In this document: one piece after another, positions 19,519-29,449 of the stretch
Layout: each line of letters opens with the position of its first letter
How positions within the stretch are numbered: position 1 is the first letter of the stretch
Assembly (NCBI RefSeq): GCF_000010645.1
Contig: NC_011565.1
Location: 696,001-760,000 of the forward strand
Source: Candidatus Azobacteroides pseudotrichonymphae genomovar. CFP2
Lineage (GTDB): Bacteria; Bacteroidota; Bacteroidia; Bacteroidales; Azobacteroidaceae
Direction: 5' to 3'
Length of the DNA: 64,000 nt
Position numbers and translations under genes: made by a program
Notes under the pieces: model-generated
What the model was told of the DNA's origin: nothing
Databases searched by the model: none
The model's input: only the letters and a program-made list of their open reading frames with translations

Positions 19519-20748
19519 TCAATTGCGGAGCAAACATAAGTAGTATTTCTTGATTTTTTTAGATAATAATCTAATGTTCAGCATGTCAGATACTTCTGCT
19601 ATATTGCGTGTGGTCCCGTCTTTATATAGTATGTCTATACTGTCATCAGCTTCATTGTATATATTAGTTGATATTTCGTCGTGGGCAATAAGATAAGAGG
19701 CTTCTTGAAATGAAATATGATGATTATTTGCAATTTGTTTTTGTTTTTTTTCGATATCTGCAGGGTTGAAAGGAGTAGATTTTATTTCTATTTGGAATAA
19801 TTTGCGATGTAATAAACTGCTGCTCAATAGTGAAAGAACTCTGTCACTGTGTTGAGACCATACTTTCATTACTGAAAGTATATCGTTGTCGTCTAAATTG
19901 ACAAAATGTTCGATTGCTTGTGGATCATTTTGAAAGGTTGATTTATCAACAGATTGGGAAAGAAAATAATGCAAGGCAGGAGAGGTAAATAATTTTATTC
20001 CTTTTTGTGTTAGTTGTCGTGCTCTGTTGAAAAGATTTATCAACATTTTTCCCGATGCAATCACTGTTTTATGCAAATAAACTTGCCAAAACATTAATTG
20101 TCGAGCCATGAGAAAATTTTCTATGGAATAAATACCCTTGGAATCTATAACTAAGCAGTCATCTTTTATGTTTAGCATCTTAATAATACGTGCTGAGCCA
20201 ATATTTCCTTCAGTGACACCTGAAAAAAAACTATCCCTTCGTAAATAATCCAACCGATCTATGTCTAATTGCCCACTAATCAATTGATGAAAGAATTTTT
20301 TAGGATATTCATTTTTAAAAAGCGAAATGGTTAAATCTAACTTTCCTCTGATTTTTTTATTTATTTTTTCTATTAGTAGTAAGGAAATTGCTTCGTGATG
20401 AATATTTTTTACTAATGTATTTTCCAAAGCATGAGAAAAAGGAGTGTGTCCTAAATCATGCATCAGAGCACAAGCCAAAGAAGCTTGTGCTTCTTGAAGA
20501 GTGATCGAATGCCCTTTAGAACGTAGTTGAACGATGGCTTCATTCATTAAATACATTGCCCCGAGTGAGTGATTCATTCGAGAGTGTTGAGCACCCGGAT
20601 AAACTAAGTAGGTTAAGCCGAGTTGTCTGATACGCGTTAGACGTTGAAGGTAAGGATGCTGAATGATATTATAAATAAATTCATCATTGATGTTAATGAA
20701 TCCAAAAACGGGATCATTAATTATTTTTTTAGGATGGCATATTTTCAT
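19519..20748 (-). CDS. HD-domain phosphohydrolase (dGTPase/SAMHD1-like family)
   Basis: A 409-residue protein with an HD metal site typical of nucleotide phosphohydrolases: QHSRMNHSLGA (H55, H60), MHDLGHTPFSH (H97, D98) and a later LDIDRLDYLRRD. This arrangement occurs in a Bacteroidetes-wide group annotated as HD superfamily phosphohydrolases. It differs from true dgt by its length and the LDIDRLDYLRRDSF block. Substrate is unknown; dNTPs are a guess from the superfamily. Start is ATG 20748. It is last in a minus-strand run glycosyltransferase-prfA-pyrF-HD, 28 bases after pyrF. Confidence 0.88.
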   Translation of the reverse strand: MKICHPKKIINDPVFGFININDEFIYNIIQHPYLQRLTRIRQLGLTYLVYPGAQHSRMNHSLGAMYLMNEAIVQLRSKGHSITLQEAQASLACALMHDLGHTPFSHALENTLVKNIHHEAISLLLIEKINKKIRGKLDLTISLFKNEYPKKFFHQLISGQLDIDRLDYLRRDSFFSGVTEGNIGSARIIKMLNIKDDCLVIDSKGIYSIENFLMARQLMFWQVYLHKTVIASGKMLINLFNRARQLTQKGIKLFTSPALHYFLSQSVDKSTFQNDPQAIEHFVNLDDNDILSVMKVWSQHSDRVLSLLSSSLLHRKLFQIEIKSTPFNPADIEKKQKQIANNHHISFQEASYLIAHDEISTNIYNEADDSIDILYKDGTTRNIAEVSDMLNIRLLSKKIKKYYLCLLRN

Positions 20749-20776
20749 AGAGTTGTGTAATATAGAATATTTGTTT

Positions 20777-21616
20777 TTATTCTAAGTGTATATATCTTGC
20801 AAGGTATTTTGCCATTTCCGATTGTATTTTTTGAGCTTCTTGACTGGCTGCCTCTGCAAATTTTTTGGAAAAATCGGCATAAATAATCTGTCTGGATGAA
20901 TTTACTAATAGACCGCAATGACTGTTTATTCCATATTTTGCTACGTTTTTTAAATTTCCACCCTGTGTTCCTATACCTGGGACTAATAAAAAGTGATTGG
21001 GAATAGTCTTGCGAATATTGGTTAACATTTTTACTTGTGTTGCACCAATTACATACATCATTTGTTCATCTGTTGCCCACGTTTGTGATTTTTGTAATAC
21101 TTTCTCAAAAAGGTATTCACCTGTAGAGCAAGTAGCCAGTTGAAAGTCATGTGAGCCTTTATTAGATGTTAATACCAACAGGATTACCCATTTATTGGGA
21201 TATACAAGGAAGGGTCTTATACTGTCTTCTCCCATATAAGGATTTATTGTTATCGCGTCGTAATCTGTATCTGCATGGTCGAAGACGGAACGGGCATACA
21301 TTTTCGATGTGTTACCTATATCTCCCCGTTTGGCATCAGCGATTATAAATTGTTCTGGATAGTTTTTCCGAATGTACTTCACTGTCTTTTTTAAAGAAAT
21401 CAAACCACTTATACCAGTTGCCTCATAAAAAGCTGTATTTGGTTTATAGGCTACGCAGTATTGCTGCGTAACGTCAATAACAGTTTTGTTGAAAGAAAAA
21501 ATAGGGTCTTCTTCCTTTAGTAAGTGAACAGGAATTTTTTTTATATCGGTATCTAGTCCTATACAGAGAAAAGATTGTTTTTTTACAATATTATTGAATA
21601 ATTGGTGTTTAGTCAT
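20777..21616 (-). CDS. pyrF: Orotidine 5'-phosphate decarboxylase (Bacteroidetes type 2)
   Basis: Last step of UMP synthesis, decarboxylating OMP. The protein has FLCIGLDTD near the start, YKPNTAFYE, the catalytic [12 protein letters not shown] and the C-terminal [10 protein letters not shown] with [12 protein letters not shown], all typical of the long PyrF form used by Bacteroidetes. I chose ATG 21616 (279 residues) because family members begin MxKxQLFENIxKKQSF. An in-frame ATG at 21640, overlapping the prfA stop by four bases, would add eight residues and cannot be excluded. The pairing with prfA is the usual Bacteroidetes order. Confidence 0.93.
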   Translation of the reverse strand: MTKHQLFNNIVKKQSFLCIGLDTDIKKIPVHLLKEEDPIFSFNKTVIDVTQQYCVAYKPNTAFYEATGISGLISLKKTVKYIRKNYPEQFIIADAKRGDIGNTSKMYARSVFDHADTDYDAITINPYMGEDSIRPFLVYPNKWVILLVLTSNKGSHDFQLATCSTGEYLFEKVLQKSQTWATDEQMMYVIGATQVKMLTNIRKTIPNHFLLVPGIGTQGGNLKNVAKYGINSHCGLLVNSSRQIIYADFSKKFAEAASQEAQKIQSEMAKYLARYIHLE

Positions 21617-21636
21617 ACAATATAATTTCTCTTTTG

Positions 21637-22716
21637 TCAAAGTTCACTATCTTTTAATTTTTCAGAATTTTCTGCTATAATTAATTGATTTATAAACTCC
21701 TGAATATTTCCTTCTAAAAATGTTAGTAAATTGTATGTTGTATAATTGATTCGATGGTCAGTTACTCGTCCTTGCGGGTAGTTGTAAGTGCGGATTTTCG
21801 CCGATCGATCCCCGGTAGAAACCATTGTTTTTCTTTTGAGGGCAGTCTCATCTATTTGTTTTTGATATTCAATATTATATATACGAGAACGAAGTTCTGT
21901 CATAGCTTTCTCTTTATTTTTAAGTTGTGATCTTTCATCTTGGCATTGGACAACAATACCTGTAGGAATATGTGTTAAACGAATGGCAGAATAGGTGGTA
22001 TTTACCGATTGCCCCCCAGGACCAGAAGAGCAGAATGTATCCGTACGGATATCTGACTCTTTGATTTCTATATCTACATCTTTGGCTTCTGGGAATACGG
22101 CTACTGTAGCTGCAGAAGTATGTATCCTACCTTGAGTTTCAGTAATAGGAACACGTTGTACACGATGTACTCCAGATTCATATTTTAATGTACTGTACAC
22201 ATTTTCACCATTTACGGTAAAGATAATTTCCTTAAATCCACCGATAGTCCCTTCACTACTACTCGTTACTGCTATTTTCCATCCTTTGGATTCGCAATAC
22301 TTAGAATACATCTTATAAAGATCACCGGCGAAAAGAGAGGCTTCATCTCCTCCTGTTCCACTTCGAATTTCTACAATGGCATTTTTCCCATCTTGTGGAT
22401 CGATAGGAATCAAAAGTAACTTGATTTTTTTTTCTAACTGATTGAGAAGTGAGGTAGATTCCTCCAATTCTTCTTTAGCTATTTCGCGCAGTATTTTGTC
22501 TGATTCTTTTTCTAAAATAGTTTGAGCGTCTATTATATTAATCAATGTTTGTTTATATTGATCTCTGATGAGTGAAATCTTTTCGAGTTCGCGATATTCT
22601 TTGTTAAGTTTAACAAAACGTTTCATATCCGTAATGGAATCTGGATTACTAATTAACTTGCCGATTTCTTCAAAACGAATTATTAAAATATCCAATTTTT
22701 CTAATAAGGAGGTCAT
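21637..22716 (-). CDS. prfA: Peptide chain release factor 1
   Basis: Recognises UAA and UAG stops and triggers peptide release. The 359-residue product carries the RF1 selector P-x-T as PIT (190-192) and the GGQ motif at 234-236 in [11 protein letters not shown]. It also has [11 protein letters not shown] and the C-terminal [12 protein letters not shown]. These features separate it from RF2, which is encoded elsewhere in the window with its own frameshift. Start is ATG 22716. It lies 28 bases after the glycosyltransferase gene and overlaps or abuts pyrF, so these probably form one operon. Confidence 0.96.
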   Translation of the reverse strand: MTSLLEKLDILIIRFEEIGKLISNPDSITDMKRFVKLNKEYRELEKISLIRDQYKQTLINIIDAQTILEKESDKILREIAKEELEESTSLLNQLEKKIKLLLIPIDPQDGKNAIVEIRSGTGGDEASLFAGDLYKMYSKYCESKGWKIAVTSSSEGTIGGFKEIIFTVNGENVYSTLKYESGVHRVQRVPITETQGRIHTSAATVAVFPEAKDVDIEIKESDIRTDTFCSSGPGGQSVNTTYSAIRLTHIPTGIVVQCQDERSQLKNKEKAMTELRSRIYNIEYQKQIDETALKRKTMVSTGDRSAKIRTYNYPQGRVTDHRINYTTYNLLTFLEGNIQEFINQLIIAENSEKLKDSEL

Positions 22717-22744
22717 CTTTATATTTTTTAAAAAGGGAATATCG

Positions 22745-23881
22745 TCAGTGAGTTGTTGAGTTTTCGTGGGAAATATTTGTAGAAAGTTTAATTAAATTTT
22801 CTATAAATATTTCCCATGAAAGGTTTTTTTTCTCTTTTCGAATAGGAATAATAAATTTTTCTGTTCCAATAGCGTAAATTTTTTCTATTCCATGAGCTAG
22901 ATCATTAGCTTGGGCCTGACAAATTATGCCTGTATCAGATTTCTCTATTATTTCTCTTAGATTCCCGACATCGGTTGCTACAATAGGTATTTCAAAATGG
23001 TAGGCAATCGAAATTACTCCGCTTTGCGTAACTGATTTGTAAGGTATTACCAATATATCGGTAGCTGAAAATAGTAATGAAACTTCTTTATCACCTATGT
23101 ATTTATTTAAAACTTGAATTCTATTTCGTGCATTGGAGGCATTGATTTGCAATTGGTATTTTTCAAACGAACTATAAAATTCGCCTGCAATTATCAATTG
23201 ATAAGATTCATCCAACAACGACAATGCATCTATCAATAAGTCTAATCCCTTGTAGTCACGGACTAATCCAAAAAAGAGCAAAGTTTTTTTATTTGGAAGA
23301 AGATTTAATGCTTTTCGAGCGATATTTTGTTTAATTTTTTCTCCGAAATGATTGTAAATAGGGTGGGGAGATAAACAGTAAGAAGCATGAGGTTTTAATG
23401 TTAACAAATCATTTTTTACAACTTCACTCATTATTATGAAGCCATCGCTTTGGTTAAATAGCCAGCGGGTAATAGATTTGTCAAAAAAGTTTGGTTCGTG
23501 TGAAATTGCATTGTGGAGTAGAAGAATAATTTTCGTTTTATTTCTTAAGTATCGGGCAATATATCCGTAAGAGAGTGCAAGGAATGATATCCAGTAAGTA
23601 ATTACTAATATATCAGGATGAAATTTTTCAATATTTTGAGATGTTTTCTGATATGAAAGTGGATTAATACTGTCCAATAATCTTTTAGAAGAAATAAAAA
23701 TAGCTTTGTCTTCGGTTTTTACATATTGTGTTTGACCCGGGAAAAATAGTTTTGGATATAAGCGAGAGAAAGAAAAAGCTTTTACATCATGTTCTTTTTC
23801 TAGTGCTTTGTAAAATAAAGCGCTAAATTGGGCAATACCCCCCCTATATGGATAAAATGGAGAAAGGATGGCAATTTTCAT
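22745..23881 (-). CDS. Glycosyltransferase, GT-B fold, family 4 type
   Basis: A 378-residue soluble glycosyltransferase that probably uses a nucleotide-sugar donor to extend a surface polysaccharide or glycolipid. The N-terminal half starts MKIAILSPFYPYRGGIAQF, a glycine-rich acceptor loop, and has LLLHNAISHEPNF. The C-terminal donor half has LLFFGLVRDYKGLDLLIDA, then DILVIPYKSVTQSGVISIAY and VATDVGNLREII, the usual GT4 layout. The family's EX7E pattern is not clean: SVTQSGV stands where E is common, as in some subfamilies. No other sugar genes are adjacent. Start is ATG 23881. Confidence 0.85.
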   Translation of the reverse strand: MKIAILSPFYPYRGGIAQFSALFYKALEKEHDVKAFSFSRLYPKLFFPGQTQYVKTEDKAIFISSKRLLDSINPLSYQKTSQNIEKFHPDILVITYWISFLALSYGYIARYLRNKTKIILLLHNAISHEPNFFDKSITRWLFNQSDGFIIMSEVVKNDLLTLKPHASYCLSPHPIYNHFGEKIKQNIARKALNLLPNKKTLLFFGLVRDYKGLDLLIDALSLLDESYQLIIAGEFYSSFEKYQLQINASNARNRIQVLNKYIGDKEVSLLFSATDILVIPYKSVTQSGVISIAYHFEIPIVATDVGNLREIIEKSDTGIICQAQANDLAHGIEKIYAIGTEKFIIPIRKEKKNLSWEIFIENLIKLSTNISHENSTTH

Positions 23882-24323
23882 AAATTTTCATAAAAAAAAA
23901 CTAAAGAATAATATACTACAATGGTTATAAATCGGATTAAGGAATGTTTTCGCAAAGGTAGAATGTAAAATCTGTCTTTTCAATATTAATATTATTTTGG
24001 AAAGTGGTAAACTTCTTTCTTTATCTTAGTAAGATAAAGGATACTATTGCGGTAATATCGAAATTAACGGTATCTTTTATGTGCCCCACAACATTGTAAA
24101 TAAGATGAGACTACCGTTTCTACATCTACAGCGAACTCCCTCGTTCTTAGATTAACAGAATTAGAAATGAATGATACAATAAATAAATAAATAACAGAAA
24201 TAAATAAATAAATAACAGACACAATGCAAATATCGAGAATATTTAAATTTGAGAATGGCACATATTCATCTTTTCTTTGCAGGGTCATCTACTTATAAGC
24301 CTTCCTTAAGGTTTTTTCAATTT
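23882..24323. other. Gap with a duplicated AT-rich element, no gene accepted
   Basis: Contains the AAATAAAT-type repeat at 24181-24218 and a 74-codon minus-strand frame (24064-24288) that runs across it. That frame reads as hydrophobic residues only because of the repeat, so I do not count it as a gene. Nothing else is recognisable. Confidence 0.4.
24181..24218 (+). repeat. Duplicated AAATAAATA...ACAG element
   Basis: AAATAAATAAATAACAG (24181-24197) is followed at once by the same element with one more AAAT unit (24198-24218). It is a tandem duplication with internal 4-base slippage. Confidence 0.9.
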
Positions 24324-24554
24324 TCAATCGTTTTTTTTTGTTATTTTGTGGCTAGAGAGTCTTTCTTCAAAAGAGGAAAATTTATTGAAAAAATCACGTC
24401 TTATGTCATGTATCTCATCTCCTTGAGATCTTATCTCTTGTCGCAATTCTTCTAATTTTTTAGAGGACTCCAACAGCTCCATAGCCATAATTACCAAAAA
24501 AATAAGAATTAAAACATTTATATATGATATAAACGACCGCCTATTGTATTCCAT
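24324..24554 (-). CDS. Possible small membrane-anchored coiled-coil protein
   Basis: A 76-residue frame from ATG 24554. Residues 9-27 (ISYINVLILIFLVIMAMEL) form a hydrophobic membrane segment preceded by basic residues. Residues 28-70 are charged and heptad-like (LLESSKKLEELRQEIRSQG, then FSSFEERLSS), suggesting a coiled coil. This organisation is unlikely by chance in a non-coding AT-rich stretch, but I know no family match and see no clear promoter or ribosome site. It could be a real small protein, the start of a decayed larger one, or chance. Neighbours give no clue to function. Confidence 0.35.
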   Translation of the reverse strand: MEYNRRSFISYINVLILIFLVIMAMELLESSKKLEELRQEIRSQGDEIHDIRRDFFNKFSSFEERLSSHKITKKND

Positions 24555-24811
24555 AATCAGAATAACTTTTGTATTAAGGGAGTGACCAATTCCGAGTTCT
24601 GAGTAAAGCCTTCAACTACTCATGTGAAGTGCGAAGATAATTATTTATTTCCAGTTTTCATAAACTTATTATCATGTTTGATAAATGATCTTTACGTATT
24701 GTTTAAGTATCTTTACACCAATAAAGGGGGGACAATTATTATAATATACGTAGCAATAGAATTTCCAGAAGTACCCTTTTTTAAGTATAAAAAGAATATA
24801 GAAGTAAAAAG

Positions 24812-25456
24812 CTAATATTTTTCTAGAATTGTATTAATCTTTAACAGTATTTTTTTGTGGAGTTTGTGGTCAAATTGTAGTGGGTCAATTTTTTTTACAT
24901 TAAAATTTTTTAACTTGTAGAAATAAGCGGTATGGAAACGACCATTTTTATGGTCGTACAGTTTATTGCATAGCCGAACGGTTTCGAATACATGACCCGT
25001 TCTTAAGATTGTTTTTAAGGAACGTTCGTTTCCCGTATCGCACATTATTTCAATACGGTAGAAACCAACGCTAAAAAGATAGGACTCTAATGCTAATAGA
25101 GCTTCTGAAATGTAACCGTACCCGGCGTGGTCTTTGTCTAGAAGAAAACCAATTTCTGCAACTTCATTATGGCAATCGATGGCTGTTTTGATTTCTCCAA
25201 TAAAAGCATTATTTTTTAGACGTATGGCATATCGTAGTTCTTTTGCTTTTTCCCAAACATCGGCTGAGCTTCGAATGTAACATTTAATATTGTTTTCGTT
25301 ATCCCATTTGTAAATAGTTTCTCGCCACAAGCCGACATATTCTAAGTCTTTCCTATAAAATTTTAATAATTCTTTTATAGTTTTTTTATTATTAACATAT
25401 TTTGATAGAAAAAGTCTGTCGCTTTCAATTTTCTCCTGTGGTTTTATATTGTTCAT
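24812..25456 (-). CDS. GNAT acetyltransferase, RimJ/RimL type
   Basis: A 214-residue protein of the GNAT acetyltransferase superfamily. ESDRLFLSKY near the start, IGEIKTAIDCHNEVAEIGFLLDK in the core, the acetyl-CoA loop region HAGYGYISEALLALESYLF and the IEIMCDTGNERSLKTILRTGH segment match the RimJ/RimL subgroup. The usual Q/RxxGxG/A loop reads HAGYGYI. Substrate is unknown; members modify protein N-termini, antibiotics or sugars. The start ATG 25456 lies four bases after the glmS stop, so it is almost certainly translated from the glmS transcript. A role in amino-sugar metabolism is possible but not shown. Confidence 0.85.
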   Translation of the reverse strand: MNNIKPQEKIESDRLFLSKYVNNKKTIKELLKFYRKDLEYVGLWRETIYKWDNENNIKCYIRSSADVWEKAKELRYAIRLKNNAFIGEIKTAIDCHNEVAEIGFLLDKDHAGYGYISEALLALESYLFSVGFYRIEIMCDTGNERSLKTILRTGHVFETVRLCNKLYDHKNGRFHTAYFYKLKNFNVKKIDPLQFDHKLHKKILLKINTILEKY

Positions 25457-25460
25457 AAGT

Positions 25461-27191
25461 TTATTCTACTGTTACGCTTTTTGCTAAATTTTTTGGTTTA
25501 TCTATGCTGCAACCTTTCAACTTAGCTATCTGAAAAGCTAACAATTGTAAAATCAAAATAATATTGAATGGTTGAATTATCATCGGCAATTTATTAACAA
25601 TAATTTTATTGTTAAAGTCTAGTATATCTTCATTAGTAATAGCCAGTACATTTGCACCTCTTGAACTAACTTCTTTCATATTGCTAATGGTTTTTTCTCG
25701 GATATTATTATCTGTTACAATAGCAATTACCGGTGTATTCTTTTCAATTAGTGCAATTGTACCATGTTTAATTTCACCGGCAGCATATGCTTCGCAATGA
25801 ATATATGAGATTTCTTTAATCTTTAAAGCTCCTTCCATTGCTATAGCATAATCGACACCTCTGCCTAGGAAATAGATATGTTCTGATTGGTAAAGTTGGT
25901 AAGCAAATTGAGTGATATCTTCCATTTTATTGTCAATGATATGAGATAGTTCTTTTGGTAGTCCTTCAAATAGAGCTTTATTGTTCTCGATAAGAAGAGC
26001 CATACTTAGCAATTGAGCTATGTAAGCTTTTGTTGTAGCAACCGATACTTCTTTTCCAGCTTTCGTATAAATAATGTTATCTGCTTCTCTTGCAATACTG
26101 CTATCAATAACATTGACAATGGCTAACGTTGGTATTTTCAATATCTTTGCTATCTTGATAGCAGCAAGTGAATCAGCTGTTTCTCCACTTTGAGAAATAA
26201 TAATTGTTAAACTATTATCTTGTACAATTAACTTTTTATAACGGTATTCACTAGCTATTTCGACATTAGTCGAAATGTTAAGTAATTGTTCTATCCAATA
26301 TTTAACTAATAACCCCACATGATAAGAACTACCACATGCAACAATATCAACATGATTATATCGTGTTAAGTCGAAATGATTTTTTGTAAAATTACATATT
26401 GTTTTTTCAATGATAGTTGGTTCTTCATAAATTTCTTTAAGCATATAATAATCGAAATTACCCTTATCTTCGATTTCATCAGTATTAATTATTGGTCTGC
26501 TTATACGATTTACCTGCTTTTTATGGTGAAAAATTGTTATGATTGGATCTATTTCAGCAATATCATTGTCTTCTAATAAAATATAAGAGTCAGTATGGGG
26601 AGCTAAGACAGATGTGTCTGAAGCGATAAATCCCTCGTTGTTGTTATGGTTGATAACAAGTGGACTATTTCTTTTCATAGCGTAGAGTTTTTTAATCCCT
26701 CTGACTATAATACCAAAAGCGAATGAACCGATAAGTACATTGGTAGCTTGATAGAGTGCTTCAACAATATCTTTTGTATCATTATAGAGACTGTCTATAA
26801 GAGCACACGATACTTCTGTATCGGTTGTAGAATTAAATTGGTATCCCTTATTTTGTAGATGTTTTTTTATCTCTAAATAATTTTCAATAACACCATTGTG
26901 CACCAAAGTAATAGACCCAACATTGTGTGGATGACAGTTATCAGTATTCACTTCTCCATGTGTTGCCCAGCGTGTATGTCCGAGTCCAAGATTGGATTTG
27001 ATATGTTTATCTACTTTTCTAATTAAGTTGTCAATACTGCCAATGCTTTTGTCTATTTTTAGTTCATTACTGTTGGATAGGTAGGAAATGCCGGCTGAAT
27101 CATATCCCCTATATTCTAATTTGATTAATCCGTCTAAAATGACTTTTACAGCATTTCCATTGGTCCCGTAATATCCAATAATACCACACAT
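25461..27191 (-). CDS. glmS: Glutamine-fructose-6-phosphate aminotransferase (isomerizing)
   Basis: First step of amino-sugar synthesis: fructose 6-phosphate plus glutamine gives glucosamine 6-phosphate, feeding peptidoglycan and LPS. The 576-residue product begins MCGIIGYYG with the catalytic Cys2. It has the class II glutaminase motifs LEYRGYDSAG, GLGHTRWATHGEVN and TDTEV, then two SIS sugar-isomerase domains (CGSSYHVGL and SQSGETADSL in the first, FLGRGVDYAIAMEGALK in the second). It ends PKNLAKSVTVE as expected. It is somewhat shorter than the usual 600-615 residues, mainly in the linker between halves. It is followed by a GNAT gene four bases on. Confidence 0.96.
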   Translation of the reverse strand: MCGIIGYYGTNGNAVKVILDGLIKLEYRGYDSAGISYLSNSNELKIDKSIGSIDNLIRKVDKHIKSNLGLGHTRWATHGEVNTDNCHPHNVGSITLVHNGVIENYLEIKKHLQNKGYQFNSTTDTEVSCALIDSLYNDTKDIVEALYQATNVLIGSFAFGIIVRGIKKLYAMKRNSPLVINHNNNEGFIASDTSVLAPHTDSYILLEDNDIAEIDPIITIFHHKKQVNRISRPIINTDEIEDKGNFDYYMLKEIYEEPTIIEKTICNFTKNHFDLTRYNHVDIVACGSSYHVGLLVKYWIEQLLNISTNVEIASEYRYKKLIVQDNSLTIIISQSGETADSLAAIKIAKILKIPTLAIVNVIDSSIAREADNIIYTKAGKEVSVATTKAYIAQLLSMALLIENNKALFEGLPKELSHIIDNKMEDITQFAYQLYQSEHIYFLGRGVDYAIAMEGALKIKEISYIHCEAYAAGEIKHGTIALIEKNTPVIAIVTDNNIREKTISNMKEVSSRGANVLAITNEDILDFNNKIIVNKLPMIIQPFNIILILQLLAFQIAKLKGCSIDKPKNLAKSVTVE

Positions 27192-27233
27192 AGGTATTTT
27201 TCAATTTTGCAGATAATTTTGTATTAATGAATA

Positions 27234-27265
27234 CAAAGGTAGCGGTTTGCTTAGCCTTAAGCAAA
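27234..27265 (-). promoter_or_regulatory. Promoter of glmS (TTTG-N20-TACCTTTG)
   Basis: On the minus strand TTTG (27265-27262), then 20 bases, then TACCTTTG (27241-27234). This is an exact match to the Bacteroidetes -33/-7 consensus. Transcription would begin near 27228, leaving a leader of about 35 bases before the glmS ATG at 27191. Confidence 0.75.
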
Positions 27266-27348
27266 TGGGAATAAATATGTTGTCGCTATATATAGTATAT
27301 CAATAAGATTGTATGTGGTATGTTTTTTCTTAAAAAGTTTATAATACA

Positions 27349-27356
27349 TACCTTCG
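27349..27356 (+). promoter_or_regulatory. Possible -7 box of the glycogen debranching gene (TACCTTCG)
   Basis: TACCTTCG at 27349-27356, the same box used before the initiator and Leu tRNAs, lies 118 bases before the GH133 gene. No TTG is found about 20 bases upstream, so support is only partial. Confidence 0.35.
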
Positions 27357-27474
27357 TAATTCTAGTGGAGGACTGTTTCGAACGTAAAACGTAATGAGTA
27401 TTGTCATTTTATTATAGATAATAGCTCCCCTCAGTGTAGTAAGTGCCACTTAAAATTGAAAAATTGTGTAAAAT

Positions 27475-29424
27475 ATGGGTTATCTTAAATTTGACAAGAC
27501 ATTGCTTATCAATTTGGAAGAATCATTGCAGAGAGAGATTCTTTGTACTAATCGGAAAGGAGCTTATCATTCTACTACTGTTATAGATTGTAATACCCGC
27601 AAATATCATGGGATGTTAATTTGTCCTGTTCCTAAGTTGGATTCAGAAAATCATGTCTTATTGTCTTCTTTGGATGTAACTGTCATCCAGCACAGAACAG
27701 AGTTTAACTTGGGTATTCATCAGTATGCAGGTAGATATTTTAATCCTAGTGGGCAAAAATATCTACGACAATTTGAGTTTGAAACTGTTCTTAAAACCAC
27801 CTACCGTGTAGGAGGAGTTATTCTTATTAAAGAGAAAGTGTTTACAACTTTTGAAAATCGGATATTAATTAAATATACCTTATTGGATGCTCATTCTTCT
27901 ACTGTATTACGCTTCAGACCTTTCCTTGCCTTTCGTAGTGTAAATGCACTAACCTATGCTAATCCGGTAGCCAAACGAGATTATACGGAAATAAATTTTG
28001 GTATCAAAACTTGTATGTATGATGATTATCCTGACCTATACATGCAGTTTAACAAAAAAGTGTGTTTTGTGTTTCAACCAAATTGGTATAAAAATATTGA
28101 ATATTCAAAAGAATTGGAACTAGGATTAGCCTATAAAGAAGATTTGTATGTTCCTGGCTATTTTGAATTGAGTATTGAAAAAGGAGAATCCATATACTTC
28201 TCGGCAAGTGATACTTTTATTGACCCTGCTAATATAGTTGATGAATATAATAGGGGCTCGCAAGTCCATACGCCTCGTACGAGTTTTTACAATTGTTTAA
28301 AAAATTCGGCACAGCAATTTTACTATCATCCTACTGAAAGTGGTTTTTATCTTCTGGCAGGGTATCCTTGGTTTAAGGTAAGGGCAAGAGATTTGTTTAT
28401 TTCTATGCCTGGATGTTCGTTAGCAGTAGATGATCCAGCAAGCTTTGAAAAATTGATGGATACGGCTATGATTGCTCTTCGTAGGTTTATGAGGAATGGG
28501 AATTGTGATAAGGTTATTCAAGAAATATATATGCCTGACGTATTGCTGTGGGCAATTTGGGCATTGCAGGAGTACGCTAAATATACTTCTTTGGCACAGT
28601 GCAGCGTTCGTTATGGTAAATTAATTCAAAATATTATTCAATATATAATGTCGAATAAACATCCGATTTTAATTTTGAAACCTAACGGACTTTTATATGC
28701 CAATGGAAAAACAAATGCCGTTACTTGGATGAATTCTACTTTCGAAGGAAAACCTATATTACCCCGCTCGGGTTATATTGTTGAATTTAATGCATTGTGG
28801 TTTAATGCATTGAAGTTTTCAGTAGAACTTTCTCGATTTACAAATGAAGGGAAAAGGGCAGCTATGCTTGAACAGAAAGCTAATCAAACTGAAAGTTCTT
28901 TTGTGTCCACTTTTGTAAATAAATATGGATATCTATACGATTATGTAGATGAAGAATATATTAATTGGAGTGTTCGTCCCAATATGTTGTTTGCTATTTC
29001 GTTAGATTATTCTCCGTTGAGTAGAACTCAAAAACGCTCTGTATTAAATATAGTTACTCGAGAATTACTGACTCCTAAGGGGATTCGTTCATTAAGTCCG
29101 CGAAGTGAAGGATATCGTCCTTATTGTACTGGGTATCAACATGAGCGGGATTTAGCTTATCATCAAGGGACTGTATGGCCATGGCTATTAGGTGTTTATT
29201 TAGAAGCATATTTGAAATTATATCAACGTAGAGGTGTATCTTTTATTGAAAGAATGTTGATTGGGTTGGATGAAGAGATGAATACTCACTGTATTAGTTC
29301 ATTATCTGAATTGTTCGATGGGAACCCCCCTTTTCAAAGTCGTGGAGCAATTTCTTTTGCTATGAACGTAGCTTCTATTTTACATGTGTTAAAGCTTTTG
29401 GATAATTATAATAATGAAAAATAA
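27475..29424 (+). CDS. Glycogen debranching enzyme (amylo-alpha-1,6-glucosidase, GH133)
   Basis: Removes the alpha-1,6 branches of glycogen. The 649-residue product begins with the N-terminal beta-sandwich domain of bacterial/archaeal debranching enzymes (GAYHSTTVIDCNTRKYHGML, LSSLDVTVI). It continues into the (alpha/alpha)6 barrel with GYPWFKVRARDLFISMPG, VTWMNSTFEGKPILPRSGY and YHQGTVWPWLLGVYLEAYLK, which hold the acidic catalytic residues in related enzymes. Start is ATG 27475; length is normal. The glycogen synthase gene follows 25 bases after it, as in Bacteroides. With GH57 further on it forms the Bacteroidetes glycogen set. Confidence 0.93.
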   Translation: MGYLKFDKTLLINLEESLQREILCTNRKGAYHSTTVIDCNTRKYHGMLICPVPKLDSENHVLLSSLDVTVIQHRTEFNLGIHQYAGRYFNPSGQKYLRQFEFETVLKTTYRVGGVILIKEKVFTTFENRILIKYTLLDAHSSTVLRFRPFLAFRSVNALTYANPVAKRDYTEINFGIKTCMYDDYPDLYMQFNKKVCFVFQPNWYKNIEYSKELELGLAYKEDLYVPGYFELSIEKGESIYFSASDTFIDPANIVDEYNRGSQVHTPRTSFYNCLKNSAQQFYYHPTESGFYLLAGYPWFKVRARDLFISMPGCSLAVDDPASFEKLMDTAMIALRRFMRNGNCDKVIQEIYMPDVLLWAIWALQEYAKYTSLAQCSVRYGKLIQNIIQYIMSNKHPILILKPNGLLYANGKTNAVTWMNSTFEGKPILPRSGYIVEFNALWFNALKFSVELSRFTNEGKRAAMLEQKANQTESSFVSTFVNKYGYLYDYVDEEYINWSVRPNMLFAISLDYSPLSRTQKRSVLNIVTRELLTPKGIRSLSPRSEGYRPYCTGYQHERDLAYHQGTVWPWLLGVYLEAYLKLYQRRGVSFIERMLIGLDEEMNTHCISSLSELFDGNPPFQSRGAISFAMNVASILHVLKLLDNYNNEK

Positions 29425-29449
29425 ATAATAAAGAGATGATGTTGTAGTG

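Noticed and set aside
24064..24288. 74-codon minus-strand frame with hydrophobic residues
   Set aside because: The hydrophobic run is a translation of the AAATAAAT repeat, and no family or start signal supports it.
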